Below, in pieces: positions 47,345 to 57,152 of a stretch of 64,000 bases of DNA; position 1 is the stretch's first letter; every line of letters begins with the position of its first letter. The position numbers and the translations under genes were made by a program. Under the pieces are notes generated by a model. It was given only the letters and a program-made list of their open reading frames with translations. It searched no databases and was not told the DNA's origin. The stretch comes from Shewanella fodinae (GTDB taxonomy: Bacteria; Pseudomonadota; Gammaproteobacteria; Enterobacterales; Shewanellaceae), in the NCBI RefSeq assembly GCF_014651955.1, contig NZ_BMXW01000007.1, positions 78,676 to 142,675 on the forward strand, in the 5' to 3' direction.

Positions 47345-48400
47345 TTATTTATAAGTTGATTCATACATATCAGCGATAACTTTCCATGTATAACGACTTT
47401 CAGCAATCTGCTTCATACTCTTAGAAATAATATCTAATTTTTCACTATTTGTTGATATTAACTGATAGCAAAGCTCATCAGATGATGAAAAGAACAAAGC
47501 CTTATCATCTGTGCTATATCTATTAAATGCACAATCGAAGGCAAAAATTGGCTTTCCAAAGTGCATTGCCTCAACTAAAGATGGATTTGTCCCTCCCGCA
47601 GAGTGACCATGAATATACCCCTTACATTGACTTCTTAAATTATACAACTGAGTTATATCATATATCGGATCAAGTATTTGAATGTTCGATTTAACAGAAT
47701 ACTTTCTTTTTAGTTCTTTCCCAAAATTACTAGCATCCCAATTGCCAACAAACTTTAATTCATGATGACTATTGGAAAATGCTTCCAAAATCATTTGAAC
47801 ATTATTTTCAGGTTCAATCCGGCATATAGACAAGAAATAATTATCAGTTGGTTTAGCATCAATACCGTCAATAATTGCATGATCACCACCATAAGCAATA
47901 ACCACATTACTTCTTGAGTACTCTATATCAACATAATCGCCAATAGCTTTATTATCAGTTATAATCACGTCAGAAAATTTTACGGCAAATGATTCAGATA
48001 GTTTCAAAAACTTTTTGGCTAACCCGCCCCATTTTTGACGTTTCCACTCCAATCCATCTATATTAGTAACTATTTTTGAGCTTGAAAGCAAACGATATAT
48101 TGGAAGAAAAAAACAACCAGAGACTCCTAAAATCAGCGTAACATCGGGCCTTTTAAAAAGACAATAGATTAGTGAAAATATATCATATGCTATACTTTGA
48201 ATACCATTTGCGTTCAAAGGAATATAACTTAAACTGGCGCCATTATATTCAGTTATCTTTTCAGAATATGATTTACTAGAACAAAAAACATGATATTTTA
48301 CATTGTCACTTGAATAACTAGTTAAATTCTCAACCAATGACTCAAAACCTCCATAGCAAGCAGGTATACCAACAGTACCGATAACAGCAACATTCTTCAT
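47345..48400 (-). CDS. Glycosyltransferase (DUF1972 plus GT4), probable rhamnosyltransferase
   Basis: 351 residues, last gene of the polysaccharide operon. The DUF1972 N-terminal domain starts with VAVIGTVGIPACYGGFESLVENL (shown in part: GTVGIPACYGGFE, about 7-19) and contains VTNIDGLEWKRQKW (about 112-125). The GT4 C-terminal domain has SICRIEPENNVQMILEAF and the EX7E-like donor site GGTNPSLVEAMHFGKP (about 289-304). DUF1972 proteins are often rhamnosyltransferases, which fits the rml genes just upstream. Its ATG overlaps the rmlC stop by one base. Confidence 0.87.
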   Translation of the reverse strand: MKNVAVIGTVGIPACYGGFESLVENLTSYSSDNVKYHVFCSSKSYSEKITEYNGASLSYIPLNANGIQSIAYDIFSLIYCLFKRPDVTLILGVSGCFFLPIYRLLSSSKIVTNIDGLEWKRQKWGGLAKKFLKLSESFAVKFSDVIITDNKAIGDYVDIEYSRSNVVIAYGGDHAIIDGIDAKPTDNYFLSICRIEPENNVQMILEAFSNSHHELKFVGNWDASNFGKELKRKYSVKSNIQILDPIYDITQLYNLRSQCKGYIHGHSAGGTNPSLVEAMHFGKPIFAFDCAFNRYSTDDKALFFSSSDELCYQLISTNSEKLDIISKSMKQIAESRYTWKVIADMYESTYK

Positions 48401-48948
48401 TAAAGTAAATCCTGTTCACACATATGCAATGCAGCAATATCTTTAGCTGAAAGAAATGGTTGACTATCAAATAATGGCCAATGAATTTCTATATCTTTAT
48501 CACACCAAAGAATTGATTGTTCCGCAGATGGATTATAATAATCCGTACACTTATAAACGAACTCTGCGTCATCACTGGTTACATAAAAACCATGGGCAAA
48601 TCCTTCCGGGACCCATAATTGGCGTTTATTCTCAGCAGATAAATACTCGCCAACCCATTGACCAAATGTTGGTGAGTTTCTTCGAATATCTACAGCAACA
48701 TCAAATACCTCACCACTAACTACTCTAACTAGTTTACCTTGAATATTTTTAGTTTGATAATGTAGACCGCGCAAAATACCTTTTTTCGACTTTGAGTGAT
48801 TATCTTGCACAAAATTAGTCGGCTTACCTGTTACTAGATCTTCAAATTGCTTCTGGTTCCAGGTTTCCATAAAAAAACCACGTTCATCACCAAACACCGT
48901 TGGCTCAATAATTTTTACATCGGGAATTTTTGTATCAATAACTTTCAT
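48400..48948 (-). CDS. rmlC: dTDP-4-dehydrorhamnose 3,5-epimerase
   Basis: Third step of dTDP-L-rhamnose synthesis; 182 residues, standard size. Cupin features: DERGFFMETWNQKQFE (about 22-37), QDNHSKSKKGILRGLHYQ with the catalytic His (about 65), VDIRRNSPTFGQWVG and VPEGFAHGFYV (about 118-128). It lies 8 nt after rmlD in the same operon. Confidence 0.95.
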   Translation of the reverse strand: MKVIDTKIPDVKIIEPTVFGDERGFFMETWNQKQFEDLVTGKPTNFVQDNHSKSKKGILRGLHYQTKNIQGKLVRVVSGEVFDVAVDIRRNSPTFGQWVGEYLSAENKRQLWVPEGFAHGFYVTSDDAEFVYKCTDYYNPSAEQSILWCDKDIEIHWPLFDSQPFLSAKDIAALHMCEQDLL

Positions 48949-48956
48949 AATATTAA

Positions 48957-49835
48957 TTACTTATAAGCTTGAATATTGTTTAAAGCAACACGCCAATCGC
49001 TTGGTTGAATGGCAAATTGTTTTTCGATTTTAGAACAATTTAAACGAGAGTTTGCAGGGCGTTTAGCTGGTGTTGGATAAGCAGATGTTGGAATAGCCGA
49101 TAGTTTAGGTTGTTTGGTTAACACCTGATGCTGCTCTGCGGCCTGGAATATTGCTGTGGCAAAATCAAACCAACTAGCGTATGGCATACCGGAGAAGTGG
49201 TATACACCCCACTTGGCTTGCTTACCTTGCTCTATGTGTTGCACCATTGCGATCAATGCATTTGCAATGTCACCGGCATAGGTTGGGCCACCGAATTGAT
49301 CTGCCACTACGCTGAGTTCATCTCGGGTTTGCGCTAAACGAAGCATAGTTTTGACAAAATTATTGCCTGTTTCGCAAAACACCCATGCTGTTCGCATAAT
49401 AATATGACGTGGGCAAGAAACCGCAACAGCTAGTTCGCCTTCGAGCTTACTTTGACCATACGCCCCCTGCGGTGCTACATCATCTGTTTCAATATATTCA
49501 CCGTCTTTATCACCCGCAAATACATAGTCAGTGGAAATATGTAATATTGTCGCACCAACACGATTAGCAGCTAGTGCTAGAAATTTTGGACCATCTCGAT
49601 TAATGGAGTTGGAAAGCTCAACTTCTTTCTCTGCTTTATCTACTGCAGTATACGCCGCTGCATTGATAATAGCGTTTGGTTGAAATTCGTTGACCAGTTT
49701 ATTTACTGCTTTACAGTCAGTTATATCTAGCCGTTCACGATCTACAGCCAAAAAATCAATCTCTGGCATCTGGTTTAATAGCTTTACTAGGCTGCTACCT
49801 ACTTGGCCATTACTACCTGTGATAAGGATTTTCAT
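48957..49835 (-). CDS. rmlD: dTDP-4-dehydrorhamnose reductase
   Basis: Final step of dTDP-L-rhamnose synthesis, NAD(P)H dependent; 292 residues. GSNGQVGSSLVKLL (about 7-20), NAAAYTAVDKAE (about 59-70), STDYVFAGDKDGEY and catalytic YGQSKLEGE (about 128-136) are intact, as is RTAWVF. A 143-nt gap separates it from rmlA upstream; no clear terminator is in that gap. Confidence 0.95.
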   Translation of the reverse strand: MKILITGSNGQVGSSLVKLLNQMPEIDFLAVDRERLDITDCKAVNKLVNEFQPNAIINAAAYTAVDKAEKEVELSNSINRDGPKFLALAANRVGATILHISTDYVFAGDKDGEYIETDDVAPQGAYGQSKLEGELAVAVSCPRHIIMRTAWVFCETGNNFVKTMLRLAQTRDELSVVADQFGGPTYAGDIANALIAMVQHIEQGKQAKWGVYHFSGMPYASWFDFATAIFQAAEQHQVLTKQPKLSAIPTSAYPTPAKRPANSRLNCSKIEKQFAIQPSDWRVALNNIQAYK

Positions 49836-49978
49836 AATAGCTCTCGAATTTTAGTCCGTCATTCCCATGTATACTGACAAATATTACCAAAGAATGGATC
49901 ATTGCGTTAGATAACTGTTTGTGAGTTATTCTACTTTCAATATCCATACTGTCGTTCTCAGGTATGGTAAAAGCACTG

Positions 49979-50848
49979 TTAGTTGCATTGGGATAACGAA
50001 TTTAAATACCGCCCATAATCATTTTTAAGCATAGGCTTAGCAAGCTCTTTGAGTTCGTCTGCGGTTAACCAGCCATTGCGATAAGCTATTTCCTCTAAAC
50101 ACGCAACCTTTAACGCTTGAACATGCTCAATTGTTTGCACAAAAGAGGATGCCTCATGCAGGCTCTCGTGTGTTCCGGTGTCTAGCCAAGCAAAACCACG
50201 CCCCAGAAGCTCGACATTTAATTCTCCTACATTGAGATACATCTCATTAAGAGTAGTTATCTCAAGCTCGCCACGGTGTGACGGCTTAACTTTTTTAGCA
50301 AATTCAACCACTTTACTATCGTAAAAATATAGTCCTGTCACAGCATAAGAAGATTTAGGTTTACTAGGCTTTTCTTCAATAGAAATTGCCTTCATATCAG
50401 CATCAAATTCAACTACGCCAAAGCGCTCGGGGTCTTTAACCTGGTAGCCAAAAACGGTTGCCCCGGTTGAGCGGCTCGCAGCATTTTTAAGTATTTTTGA
50501 AAAAGTTTGACCGTAAAAAATATTATCACCAAGTACCAAGCAAACATTTGAGTCACCAATAAAGTCTTCACCGATGATAAAAGCCTGAGCTAGACCATCG
50601 GGAGATGGTTGAACGGCATAACTTAAATTAATGCCAAAATCTGATCCATTTCCTAATAATCGTTTAAAACTATCGTTGTCCTCGGGGGTCGTGATGATCA
50701 ATATATCTCTAATTCCAGCCAGCATAAGCGTGGATAACGGATAGTAAATCATTGGTTTATCATAAATAGGCAACAGCTGCTTTGACACACCACGGGTGAG
50801 TGGATACAAACGCGTACCAGACCCCCCAGCTAAAATAATTCCTTTCAT
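49979..50848 (-). CDS. rmlA: Glucose-1-phosphate thymidylyltransferase
   Basis: First step of the dTDP-sugar pathway, making dTDP-glucose; 289 residues. Nucleotidyltransferase motif [19 protein letters not shown] (about 6-24), [26 protein letters not shown] (about 107-115), [20 protein letters not shown] (EKP at about 160) and [10 protein letters not shown] are typical. Feeds both the rhamnose branch and the WecE-like aminosugar branch. Confidence 0.96.
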   Translation of the reverse strand: MKGIILAGGSGTRLYPLTRGVSKQLLPIYDKPMIYYPLSTLMLAGIRDILIITTPEDNDSFKRLLGNGSDFGINLSYAVQPSPDGLAQAFIIGEDFIGDSNVCLVLGDNIFYGQTFSKILKNAASRSTGATVFGYQVKDPERFGVVEFDADMKAISIEEKPSKPKSSYAVTGLYFYDSKVVEFAKKVKPSHRGELEITTLNEMYLNVGELNVELLGRGFAWLDTGTHESLHEASSFVQTIEHVQALKVACLEEIAYRNGWLTADELKELAKPMLKNDYGRYLNSLSQCN

Positions 50849-50923
50849 TAAAAAATAAGCTCCTACATAAATAAGCTCTATGTCTATAAAAATAAGGGCC
50901 TCAATACAAAATAGTCAGAGGGA

Positions 50924-51988
50924 TTAAATGCCTAAACGTTCGCGCTGATAAGTACCGTCCTGAACATGCTGACACCACTCTTGGTTCGCTAAATACCACT
51001 CTACTGTTTTACGTAGGCCAGTTTCAAAGGTCTCTAGAGGATGCCAATCAAGTTCTACGTTCATTTTTGTTGCATCTATAGCATAGCGACGGTCATGACC
51101 GGGTCTATCTGTCACATAGGTAATTTGATCAGCATAGGGTGCGTCTTTAGGTACTAAAGAGTCCAATATGGTGCAAATTGTTTGAACTACTTCTAGATTT
51201 TGCTTTTCATTATGCCCACCGATATTGTATGTTTCACCAATTTTGCCCTCTGTCACTACTTTGTAAAGCGCACGTGCATGGTCTTCGACATAGAGCCAGT
51301 CGCGGATTTGATCGCCTTTCCCATAAATTGGTAATGGCTTACCTTCGAGCGCATTTAGTATTACCAGTGGTATCAACTTCTCAGGGAAATGATAAGGACC
51401 ATAATTATTTGAGCAGTTAGTCACAATAGTAGGTAACCCATAGGTACGCAACCAAGCTCGAACTAAATGGTCGCTAGACGCTTTTGATGCAGAATAAGGA
51501 CTACTTGGTGCATATGATGTAATTTCGGTAAATAGAGGCAGCTCACCTTCTCGTTCAACTGGATGAGGCAAATCTCCGTATACTTCATCGGTAGAAATAT
51601 GATGAAAACGGAACGCAGCTTTACGTTCAACATCGAGTTGCATCCAATAATGACGAGATGCCTCGAGTAATGTGTAAGTACCCACAATATTTGTTTGTAT
51701 AAAATCAGCTGGCCCGGTAATAGAGCGGTCTACATGTGACTCCGCAGCAAGGTGCATTACAGCATCGGGTTGATGTTGTAAAAAGACTCTATCGAGTTCC
51801 GAACGGTCACATATATCAACTTTTTCAAAGGAATATCGCACGTTGTTAGCAACGCTTCTCAAAGATTCCAAATTACCTGCATAAGTTAGTTTATCAACGT
51901 TAATAACAGTGTTTTGAGTGTTGTTGATAATATGGCGTACGACTGCAGAACCAATAAATCCTGCCCCACCAGTAACAAGTATGTTCAT
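50924..51988 (-). CDS. rmlB: dTDP-glucose 4,6-dehydratase
   Basis: Makes dTDP-4-keto-6-deoxyglucose, the branch point for rhamnose and 4-amino sugars. 354 residues from ATG 51988 ([17 protein letters not shown]); in-frame codons to 52036 are upstream leader. [12 protein letters not shown] (about 80-91), [10 protein letters not shown] (about 130) and [15 protein letters not shown] with the YxxxK pair (about 165-179) are present, as is the long-form insert [14 protein letters not shown]. Confidence 0.96.
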   Translation of the reverse strand: MNILVTGGAGFIGSAVVRHIINNTQNTVINVDKLTYAGNLESLRSVANNVRYSFEKVDICDRSELDRVFLQHQPDAVMHLAAESHVDRSITGPADFIQTNIVGTYTLLEASRHYWMQLDVERKAAFRFHHISTDEVYGDLPHPVEREGELPLFTEITSYAPSSPYSASKASSDHLVRAWLRTYGLPTIVTNCSNNYGPYHFPEKLIPLVILNALEGKPLPIYGKGDQIRDWLYVEDHARALYKVVTEGKIGETYNIGGHNEKQNLEVVQTICTILDSLVPKDAPYADQITYVTDRPGHDRRYAIDATKMNVELDWHPLETFETGLRKTVEWYLANQEWCQHVQDGTYQRERLGI

Positions 51989-51999
51989 GTTGTCAAAAC

Positions 52000-53163
52000 C
52001 TATTTCAAATTTAATTTTGTTATTGAAGAAATACAATCACAAATAGACGTTATAAGTAAGTCATCATCAGATAACAAACTGAGAATCTCGGAATCACCTT
52101 CTTTAGAAATTATATCATCCAGAAAAAAATTAGCATTCACGAATGAACAAGAATTATAATTAAATATATACTTTTCGCTCTTAATTTCAAAATCTTGAGA
52201 TGTTATAACAGGTTTAAGATAGCGGATATATTCATAAAGTTTAAGAGGTGAACCATCATGAGATTTAGATACAATATAAGGTAAAAGTCCAACTTTGAAT
52301 GTATTAATTAAAAATGGTATCTCCGAAAAGCTAAACTCACCCATTAACGTTACATTATCAAAACTACTGAGCTGCTTTGAAATAGCGGTATCTAGAACAG
52401 CACCATATAAAACAACAGAGTATTCTTTTGGCAACCGCTCAATAAAACTAATATCAAACTTATCTGTTACAAATCCTATAAAACCGAAATCATACTTCTG
52501 TACACAGTTGTTAACTAATCGATTTCCATCACTCATGGCACTATCAATTCTACACCTATAAGAGCCATCAAAATCAAACAGCTTATTAGATACAACTTTA
52601 TAAGAAAATGGCAAATCAACATTTGAATACAAATTAGCTAAACAATCATTGCTAACAGCAGTAACAAAATCAGCATTATTGAAAACAAATTGATATTTCA
52701 TATTAACTAATAACTTTTGTTCTGCAGTAAATCTATTGTGCTTCATAAAGTTATCAATGAAATCATACCAGTAAATCCACCCATCTAAAGACCTTTCATC
52801 TGGGCTACCTATTGGTAGAAAATCTAAAAAAACATTACAACGGTCATCTTTATGTAAAATCTTTAATTGAAGATCTAAAAAGCCTGGATAAACCTTATGA
52901 AACCAACCTCTTTTCTTTAATGGGCCGACTAAATCATAAGATGTATAGTCAACGGTCTCTATGTCACCATAGTTAACTTTCTTTTTAGGAAACTTTTTGA
53001 ATATCAATCGTTCATAAATCGAAACAGGCTTGTTTAGAATTGTAATTTCAACATCTTTAATCTTTGACAATTCGAATAAAAACTGCAAATCCCTAACTGC
53101 TGCACCATAAACATCATAGAAATAACTATCTCGATAAAGGGCTACAACAAGATTAATTTTCAA
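52000..53163 (-). CDS. Glycosyltransferase, probable GT-B fold
   Basis: 387 residues. Weakly conserved overall, but the layout fits a GT4-like enzyme: an N-terminal domain to about 190 ending in [16 protein letters not shown], then a second Rossmann domain with [36 protein letters not shown] and the donor-site region [22 protein letters not shown] (SPLKLYEY at about 325-332). The last stretch resembles TuaH/hydroxyl-sugar transferases. Very AT-rich, like its neighbours. Overlaps the GT2 gene by 11 nt. Linkage and donor are unknown. Confidence 0.78.
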   Translation of the reverse strand: MKINLVVALYRDSYFYDVYGAAVRDLQFLFELSKIKDVEITILNKPVSIYERLIFKKFPKKKVNYGDIETVDYTSYDLVGPLKKRGWFHKVYPGFLDLQLKILHKDDRCNVFLDFLPIGSPDERSLDGWIYWYDFIDNFMKHNRFTAEQKLLVNMKYQFVFNNADFVTAVSNDCLANLYSNVDLPFSYKVVSNKLFDFDGSYRCRIDSAMSDGNRLVNNCVQKYDFGFIGFVTDKFDISFIERLPKEYSVVLYGAVLDTAISKQLSSFDNVTLMGEFSFSEIPFLINTFKVGLLPYIVSKSHDGSPLKLYEYIRYLKPVITSQDFEIKSEKYIFNYNSCSFVNANFFLDDIISKEGDSEILSLLSDDDLLITSICDCISSITKLNLK

Positions 53164-54124
53164 AATTATTCCTCTTTACCATTTCACACTTAAACATTTT
53201 AAAACCAGAATAAATAGCGCTGTTAAACAAAAATATTCTTTTAAAGTCCAAGTAAAAAAGAAATTGTAAAATAAATATAGGATAGAATACAATCATATTG
53301 ACAAAAAACAAAAATTTTGAATTGCTATTTTTTAGCGAGAAAAAAACTTGATTTCTAACCGAATAATATAACTGCAACTTATTCGCCTTAAAATATCGAT
53401 TTTGAAACAATGAATATTTTTTTGAATTTTTTTCAACCAAATGAAAACTACGTTCCAAATCATGGATTAAGGAAACTTCGGTATACAATATCTTAAAATT
53501 TTTCTGCATTACCAACCTAAAGGTGTAATCATAATCATCTGCATACAAGTAAAAAGAATCGTTAGGCAATATATTACTTTCTAAAGATGAGCGAGACAAT
53601 AATAGTCCGCCATAAGGAGCAGCTAACAAATCACCATCATAAGACAAATCCTCATATGTACCACCAAAAACACTTCGGCCTAAGAAATTATTAACAGCCC
53701 CCAGTAATAAGCTTGGCTTAGATTCGTAATATGATTTATATGGTAAAACTCTATCTGGACGGTGAAAATAATATAATACATTATCTGAAAAAGTTAAGCC
53801 TCTCGCCTTATCAACAAAATCGGGCTCTAAAGCATTATCATCATCCAAAAGTAAAACTAAATCTGAAGAATCATTATCTGCAATATATTTGATCAGACGT
53901 TTATATCCACCTGCGGAACCAAGATTACGTTCACTCTCTAATATTTTAATTCTTTTACCTTCACACCATTTATGTAAGGAATTTAGAACTTCAATCTCTA
54001 ACCCATTAGCAAATATATATATATTTTCAAAATCTTGAACTAAAACATTCTCTAAGGAAATAAATAAATAATTTAACCTATTACCATATGTCAAAAATGA
54101 AACTGAAAATGTTTTTTCTTTCAA
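53153..54124 (-). CDS. Glycosyltransferase family 2
   Basis: 323 residues. GT-A features: a nucleotide-binding start SVSFLTYGNRLNYL, NLGSAGGYKRLIKY (about 88-101), metal-binding VLLLDDDNALEP (DDD at about 117-119), GGLLLSRSS and the acceptor-side DDYDYTFRL (about 207-215). The pattern is that of GlfT2/WbbL-like galactofuranosyl or rhamnosyl transferases. A hydrophobic segment near the C-terminus (FLFFVNMIVFYPIFILQFLF, about 273-292) suggests membrane attachment. It is preceded by a 960-bp gap, unusual for this operon. Confidence 0.85.
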   Translation of the reverse strand: MKEKTFSVSFLTYGNRLNYLFISLENVLVQDFENIYIFANGLEIEVLNSLHKWCEGKRIKILESERNLGSAGGYKRLIKYIADNDSSDLVLLLDDDNALEPDFVDKARGLTFSDNVLYYFHRPDRVLPYKSYYESKPSLLLGAVNNFLGRSVFGGTYEDLSYDGDLLAAPYGGLLLSRSSLESNILPNDSFYLYADDYDYTFRLVMQKNFKILYTEVSLIHDLERSFHLVEKNSKKYSLFQNRYFKANKLQLYYSVRNQVFFSLKNSNSKFLFFVNMIVFYPIFILQFLFYLDFKRIFLFNSAIYSGFKMFKCEMVKRNNFEN

Positions 54125-55086
54125 AACAATACCTATGATAGTTAAAAATTAAAACAAACCAATTAATATACTTTAACTTAAAAAGTGAACTAGCAAAATA
54201 TTTAATAAATATTAGAACAGACATTAAACCAATAAGCAATAATTTTCATATCTTAAGATATTTTAACTCTCTAAAAGATATAACAACATATAATTCAGAA
54301 AGGAGATACCAATTAAAATAAAACTAAAAATTTTTAATTTTTGTTACTGGCGTCTGAATCGAAAATTTATAATCCACAACAAAATAATGACCGTAGACAT
54401 AGTAATCAGCATAAAGATAATAACTGGTATCAGGAAATGCTCTAAATAAGCGTTCTCAATACCAGGTCACAGAGGCCATTCCCAACGTCGACATGCATAA
54501 ACCCATCCATAGGGTTCCGCCGCGCCATCCCTGACGCAGAGGTCTATTTATCGAAATAACCTCATTCCTAGGTGAATCGCAATAAGGAACAGCTAGTTAG
54601 TCCAGTTACCTTTCTCACAGCCCTGAGCAAAGTGTTACCAGTAACCAACATCTTCATAATAAGATAGCAGGATACTTTTTTTAGCCTAAATTCTTTGCCG
54701 CATTACCGGAAGCCAAGATTGATACAATCAATATTACTACTTTGTTGGTTAGTATACGATAAAAAATCAGAACCATTCAAATTGTGAAATCTATCACATG
54801 ACAGAAACTATTATTATCCAGCAACAATAATTAATTCAGGTCACCAATATATATGAGCAACCGGTAATAGTTATCGAGATAACCTAAGTCGGTTTCATTA
54901 GTTAAAAATCTCACCTTTGTCTGACTATACAGCTCTCTAATTTTCTGTTGAATCTATGTGATACTTCATTGCAGAACACAAAAAATTTAGAGAAATTTTT
55001 TAATACTATTTAAAACAATTGATAGTACATCTTCCTGTTTTGATGAGTAAGGATTACGAAAAATATTTTCAAAAACAACACCAAGA
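54125..55086. other. 960-bp gene-free gap inside the polysaccharide operon
   Basis: No intact gene. On the minus strand a C-terminal-like hydrophobic stretch (LIPVIIFMLITMSTVIILLW then stop, about 54350-54440) looks like the end of a lost membrane protein. A GC-richer block at 54451-54550 stands out against AT-rich surroundings and resembles a dispersed intergenic repeat. The rest is AT-rich with many stops. A gene has probably been deleted here. Confidence 0.5.
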
Positions 55087-56157
55087 TTAAAATATTTGGA
55101 AGAATTCGAATGAACTATATGTTTTCGTTGTGTAAGTAACCATAGCCATTGCCAATGCCATAGCATATAGCAAACACTGAGTTTTAACAGGACATTTTGT
55201 TCTTTCAGATAAGTATGCTATTAACAAAATCTGAAAAGGATATGCTAAGAACATAAATCTATAAGCATACTCGCTGAAAGATACTGCCGCGTATAGCAAT
55301 AACAAAAGTGTACTTATGTAAAATAGCCTAATAAAGATATTATCTTCTTCAATATGTTGGACCATTTTAGAAAGATATAAAATGGTTACAGACAGCAACA
55401 ATGAAACAACCATAAAATAGAGTTTCACATTTTCATCCATCAATTGCTTTTCAATTACCAAATATCGAACAAACTTACTGAAAACTGAATAACCTTTTGT
55501 GTAACTATCTAAAATAGCCAATAGTTGGCTGACATCCATAACTCGCCAAAACAAAAAAATGAAAAAAACTAATACATTTAACCTTACTAACAATTTATAC
55601 TTTAGTTTAAAAGATGATATAAACTGTACAAAAAGCACGATAAGAATTGAATAATGAACAGAACTGGCAATTATCACACTAATCCTGTTTAATATATTAA
55701 AACGTAACGAAAAGGTAATACAAAAACATGCAATAGATAATGCCAACCCCCCTCGAATTCCATTAGTCAGCATATCTAATCCTGGCACAAACGATACATA
55801 CATTGCCAAAGGCAATATTGCATTACGACAATTAAGCAATTTTATTGAAACATACATTAAAACCAACTGAAAAGCTGTTATGAGAAATATATATGCTTCA
55901 TAACTATCAAATACCGTTGTGGCCAACGAAAAATAATAAAAGCCAGGTTCAAACTGTTGATAAAAGTCACTCGGCCTAACAAGCAGATTATTATAAAATT
56001 CGACGTATCCGTGTGTATCCACACCGGAAAACTCCCCCCTCAGGCCAAGGATTAAAGAAATTATGTATACAAAAAAAAACGATAACGCCGTAATCACACT
56101 TTTATTTTTATAAAAAAACAGTGATAAAATACAAAACAATATAACTACAGCAATCAA
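55087..56157 (-). CDS. wzy: O-antigen polymerase, EpsG/Wzy type
   Basis: 356 residues with about ten membrane helices. EpsG-family marks are the early GLRGEFSGVDTHGYVEFYNN (about 38-57; RGxxxGxDTxxY) and FEPGFYYFSL (about 69-78), then NGIRGGLALSIACF (about 130). As the only polymerase-like gene in a locus with wzx and wzz, it should join repeat units at the periplasmic face. The sequence is not informative about linkage. Confidence 0.85.
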   Translation of the reverse strand: MIAVVILFCILSLFFYKNKSVITALSFFFVYIISLILGLRGEFSGVDTHGYVEFYNNLLVRPSDFYQQFEPGFYYFSLATTVFDSYEAYIFLITAFQLVLMYVSIKLLNCRNAILPLAMYVSFVPGLDMLTNGIRGGLALSIACFCITFSLRFNILNRISVIIASSVHYSILIVLFVQFISSFKLKYKLLVRLNVLVFFIFLFWRVMDVSQLLAILDSYTKGYSVFSKFVRYLVIEKQLMDENVKLYFMVVSLLLSVTILYLSKMVQHIEEDNIFIRLFYISTLLLLLYAAVSFSEYAYRFMFLAYPFQILLIAYLSERTKCPVKTQCLLYAMALAMAMVTYTTKTYSSFEFFQIF

Positions 56158-56216
56158 TGACTAATGTCCTATTAATAATATTTTAGACCGAATATATATC
56201 GACATTAAAATATCTG

Positions 56217-57152
56217 TCAACCAAAGTACCGTTGTATCTCAGCTATGCATTGTTTAACAGCAATCGTACTTTGATCTGTATGCTCCCAAACTCTACCAAG
56301 AACTAAGTGTTTTGTCTCACTTGCTTGAGATAGTTCGCTTTTACTCAAGCCATATGCAATCCCATATTGATCTTCGACGTTTGGGTACCACTGTTCTTTT
56401 GTCACACCATTATCAGGGATAACAACAGATTCGCAACCACACAAAACGGCAAAAATTGAGTATGCGGTTAAAGTATCATAAGAAATAAATCGTTTAACAG
56501 ACTTAAAAATCTTTGCAGTTTCAGCATGTGATAAACCGTCAATTAAAATAGAGTTTTTTAGGTCGTGCACTAGAGGTTTTCCACGTCCTTTTCGAATACA
56601 ATATGCAGTGCCTGACCGTTGTTGGGCAACGTCAATTTGATTGTAATGCTCAAGAGGATAATGAATAACCTTTAGCTCTAACGGTGACATTGTCGACCCC
56701 TGAACGTGGAAATCATAAATCGCCGAGTTAAACTTAAAGTAAAGCTCACCAGGACCATATAATATATTTCCATTATGAAACCCAGGTTGATGTAGCAACC
56801 AACGTACTACATTTTTCGCTCCAAGAGGATTTCCTAACACCACCTCTGGATAAATGACAACCCAGTTATCGCTATCAATATCTTTAGGAATATTCTTAAT
56901 GATTGGTGTACTCAAACTTTTATTTGTCTTAAATCCTCGACTTAAAATTTTTAAATAATTTTTTGTTACCCCATACAAACTAGAAAAAAAGGCATTGGAG
57001 TTAAGTAAATAATTATCTCTATAATGGAAAAGATAGGCTTCTTCGCCAAGTTCATTTAAAATATGGCAGAGCTTATGCAGAACTACGACGCCACCATTTA
57101 TTTCATTAAATGATGGTGACATAACGATATATTTAAACTTCTTTTTTTTCAT
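56217..57152 (-). CDS. Glycosyltransferase-like protein of unknown specificity
   Basis: 311 residues. It starts YIVMSPSFNEINGGVVVLHKLCHIL (shown in part: NEINGGVVVLHKL, about 16-28), like the N-terminal domain of GT-B transferases, and the C-terminal half has FISYDTLTAYSIFAVLCGCESVVIPDNGV (key: D.LTAYS..A..CGCESVVIP at about 218-240), where donor-sugar sites lie. Vibrio WavQ-type proteins look similar in memory. It overlaps wzx by 4 nt. Transferase activity is inferred from fold pattern and location. Confidence 0.65.
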   Translation of the reverse strand: MKKKKFKYIVMSPSFNEINGGVVVLHKLCHILNELGEEAYLFHYRDNYLLNSNAFFSSLYGVTKNYLKILSRGFKTNKSLSTPIIKNIPKDIDSDNWVVIYPEVVLGNPLGAKNVVRWLLHQPGFHNGNILYGPGELYFKFNSAIYDFHVQGSTMSPLELKVIHYPLEHYNQIDVAQQRSGTAYCIRKGRGKPLVHDLKNSILIDGLSHAETAKIFKSVKRFISYDTLTAYSIFAVLCGCESVVIPDNGVTKEQWYPNVEDQYGIAYGLSKSELSQASETKHLVLGRVWEHTDQSTIAVKQCIAEIQRYFG

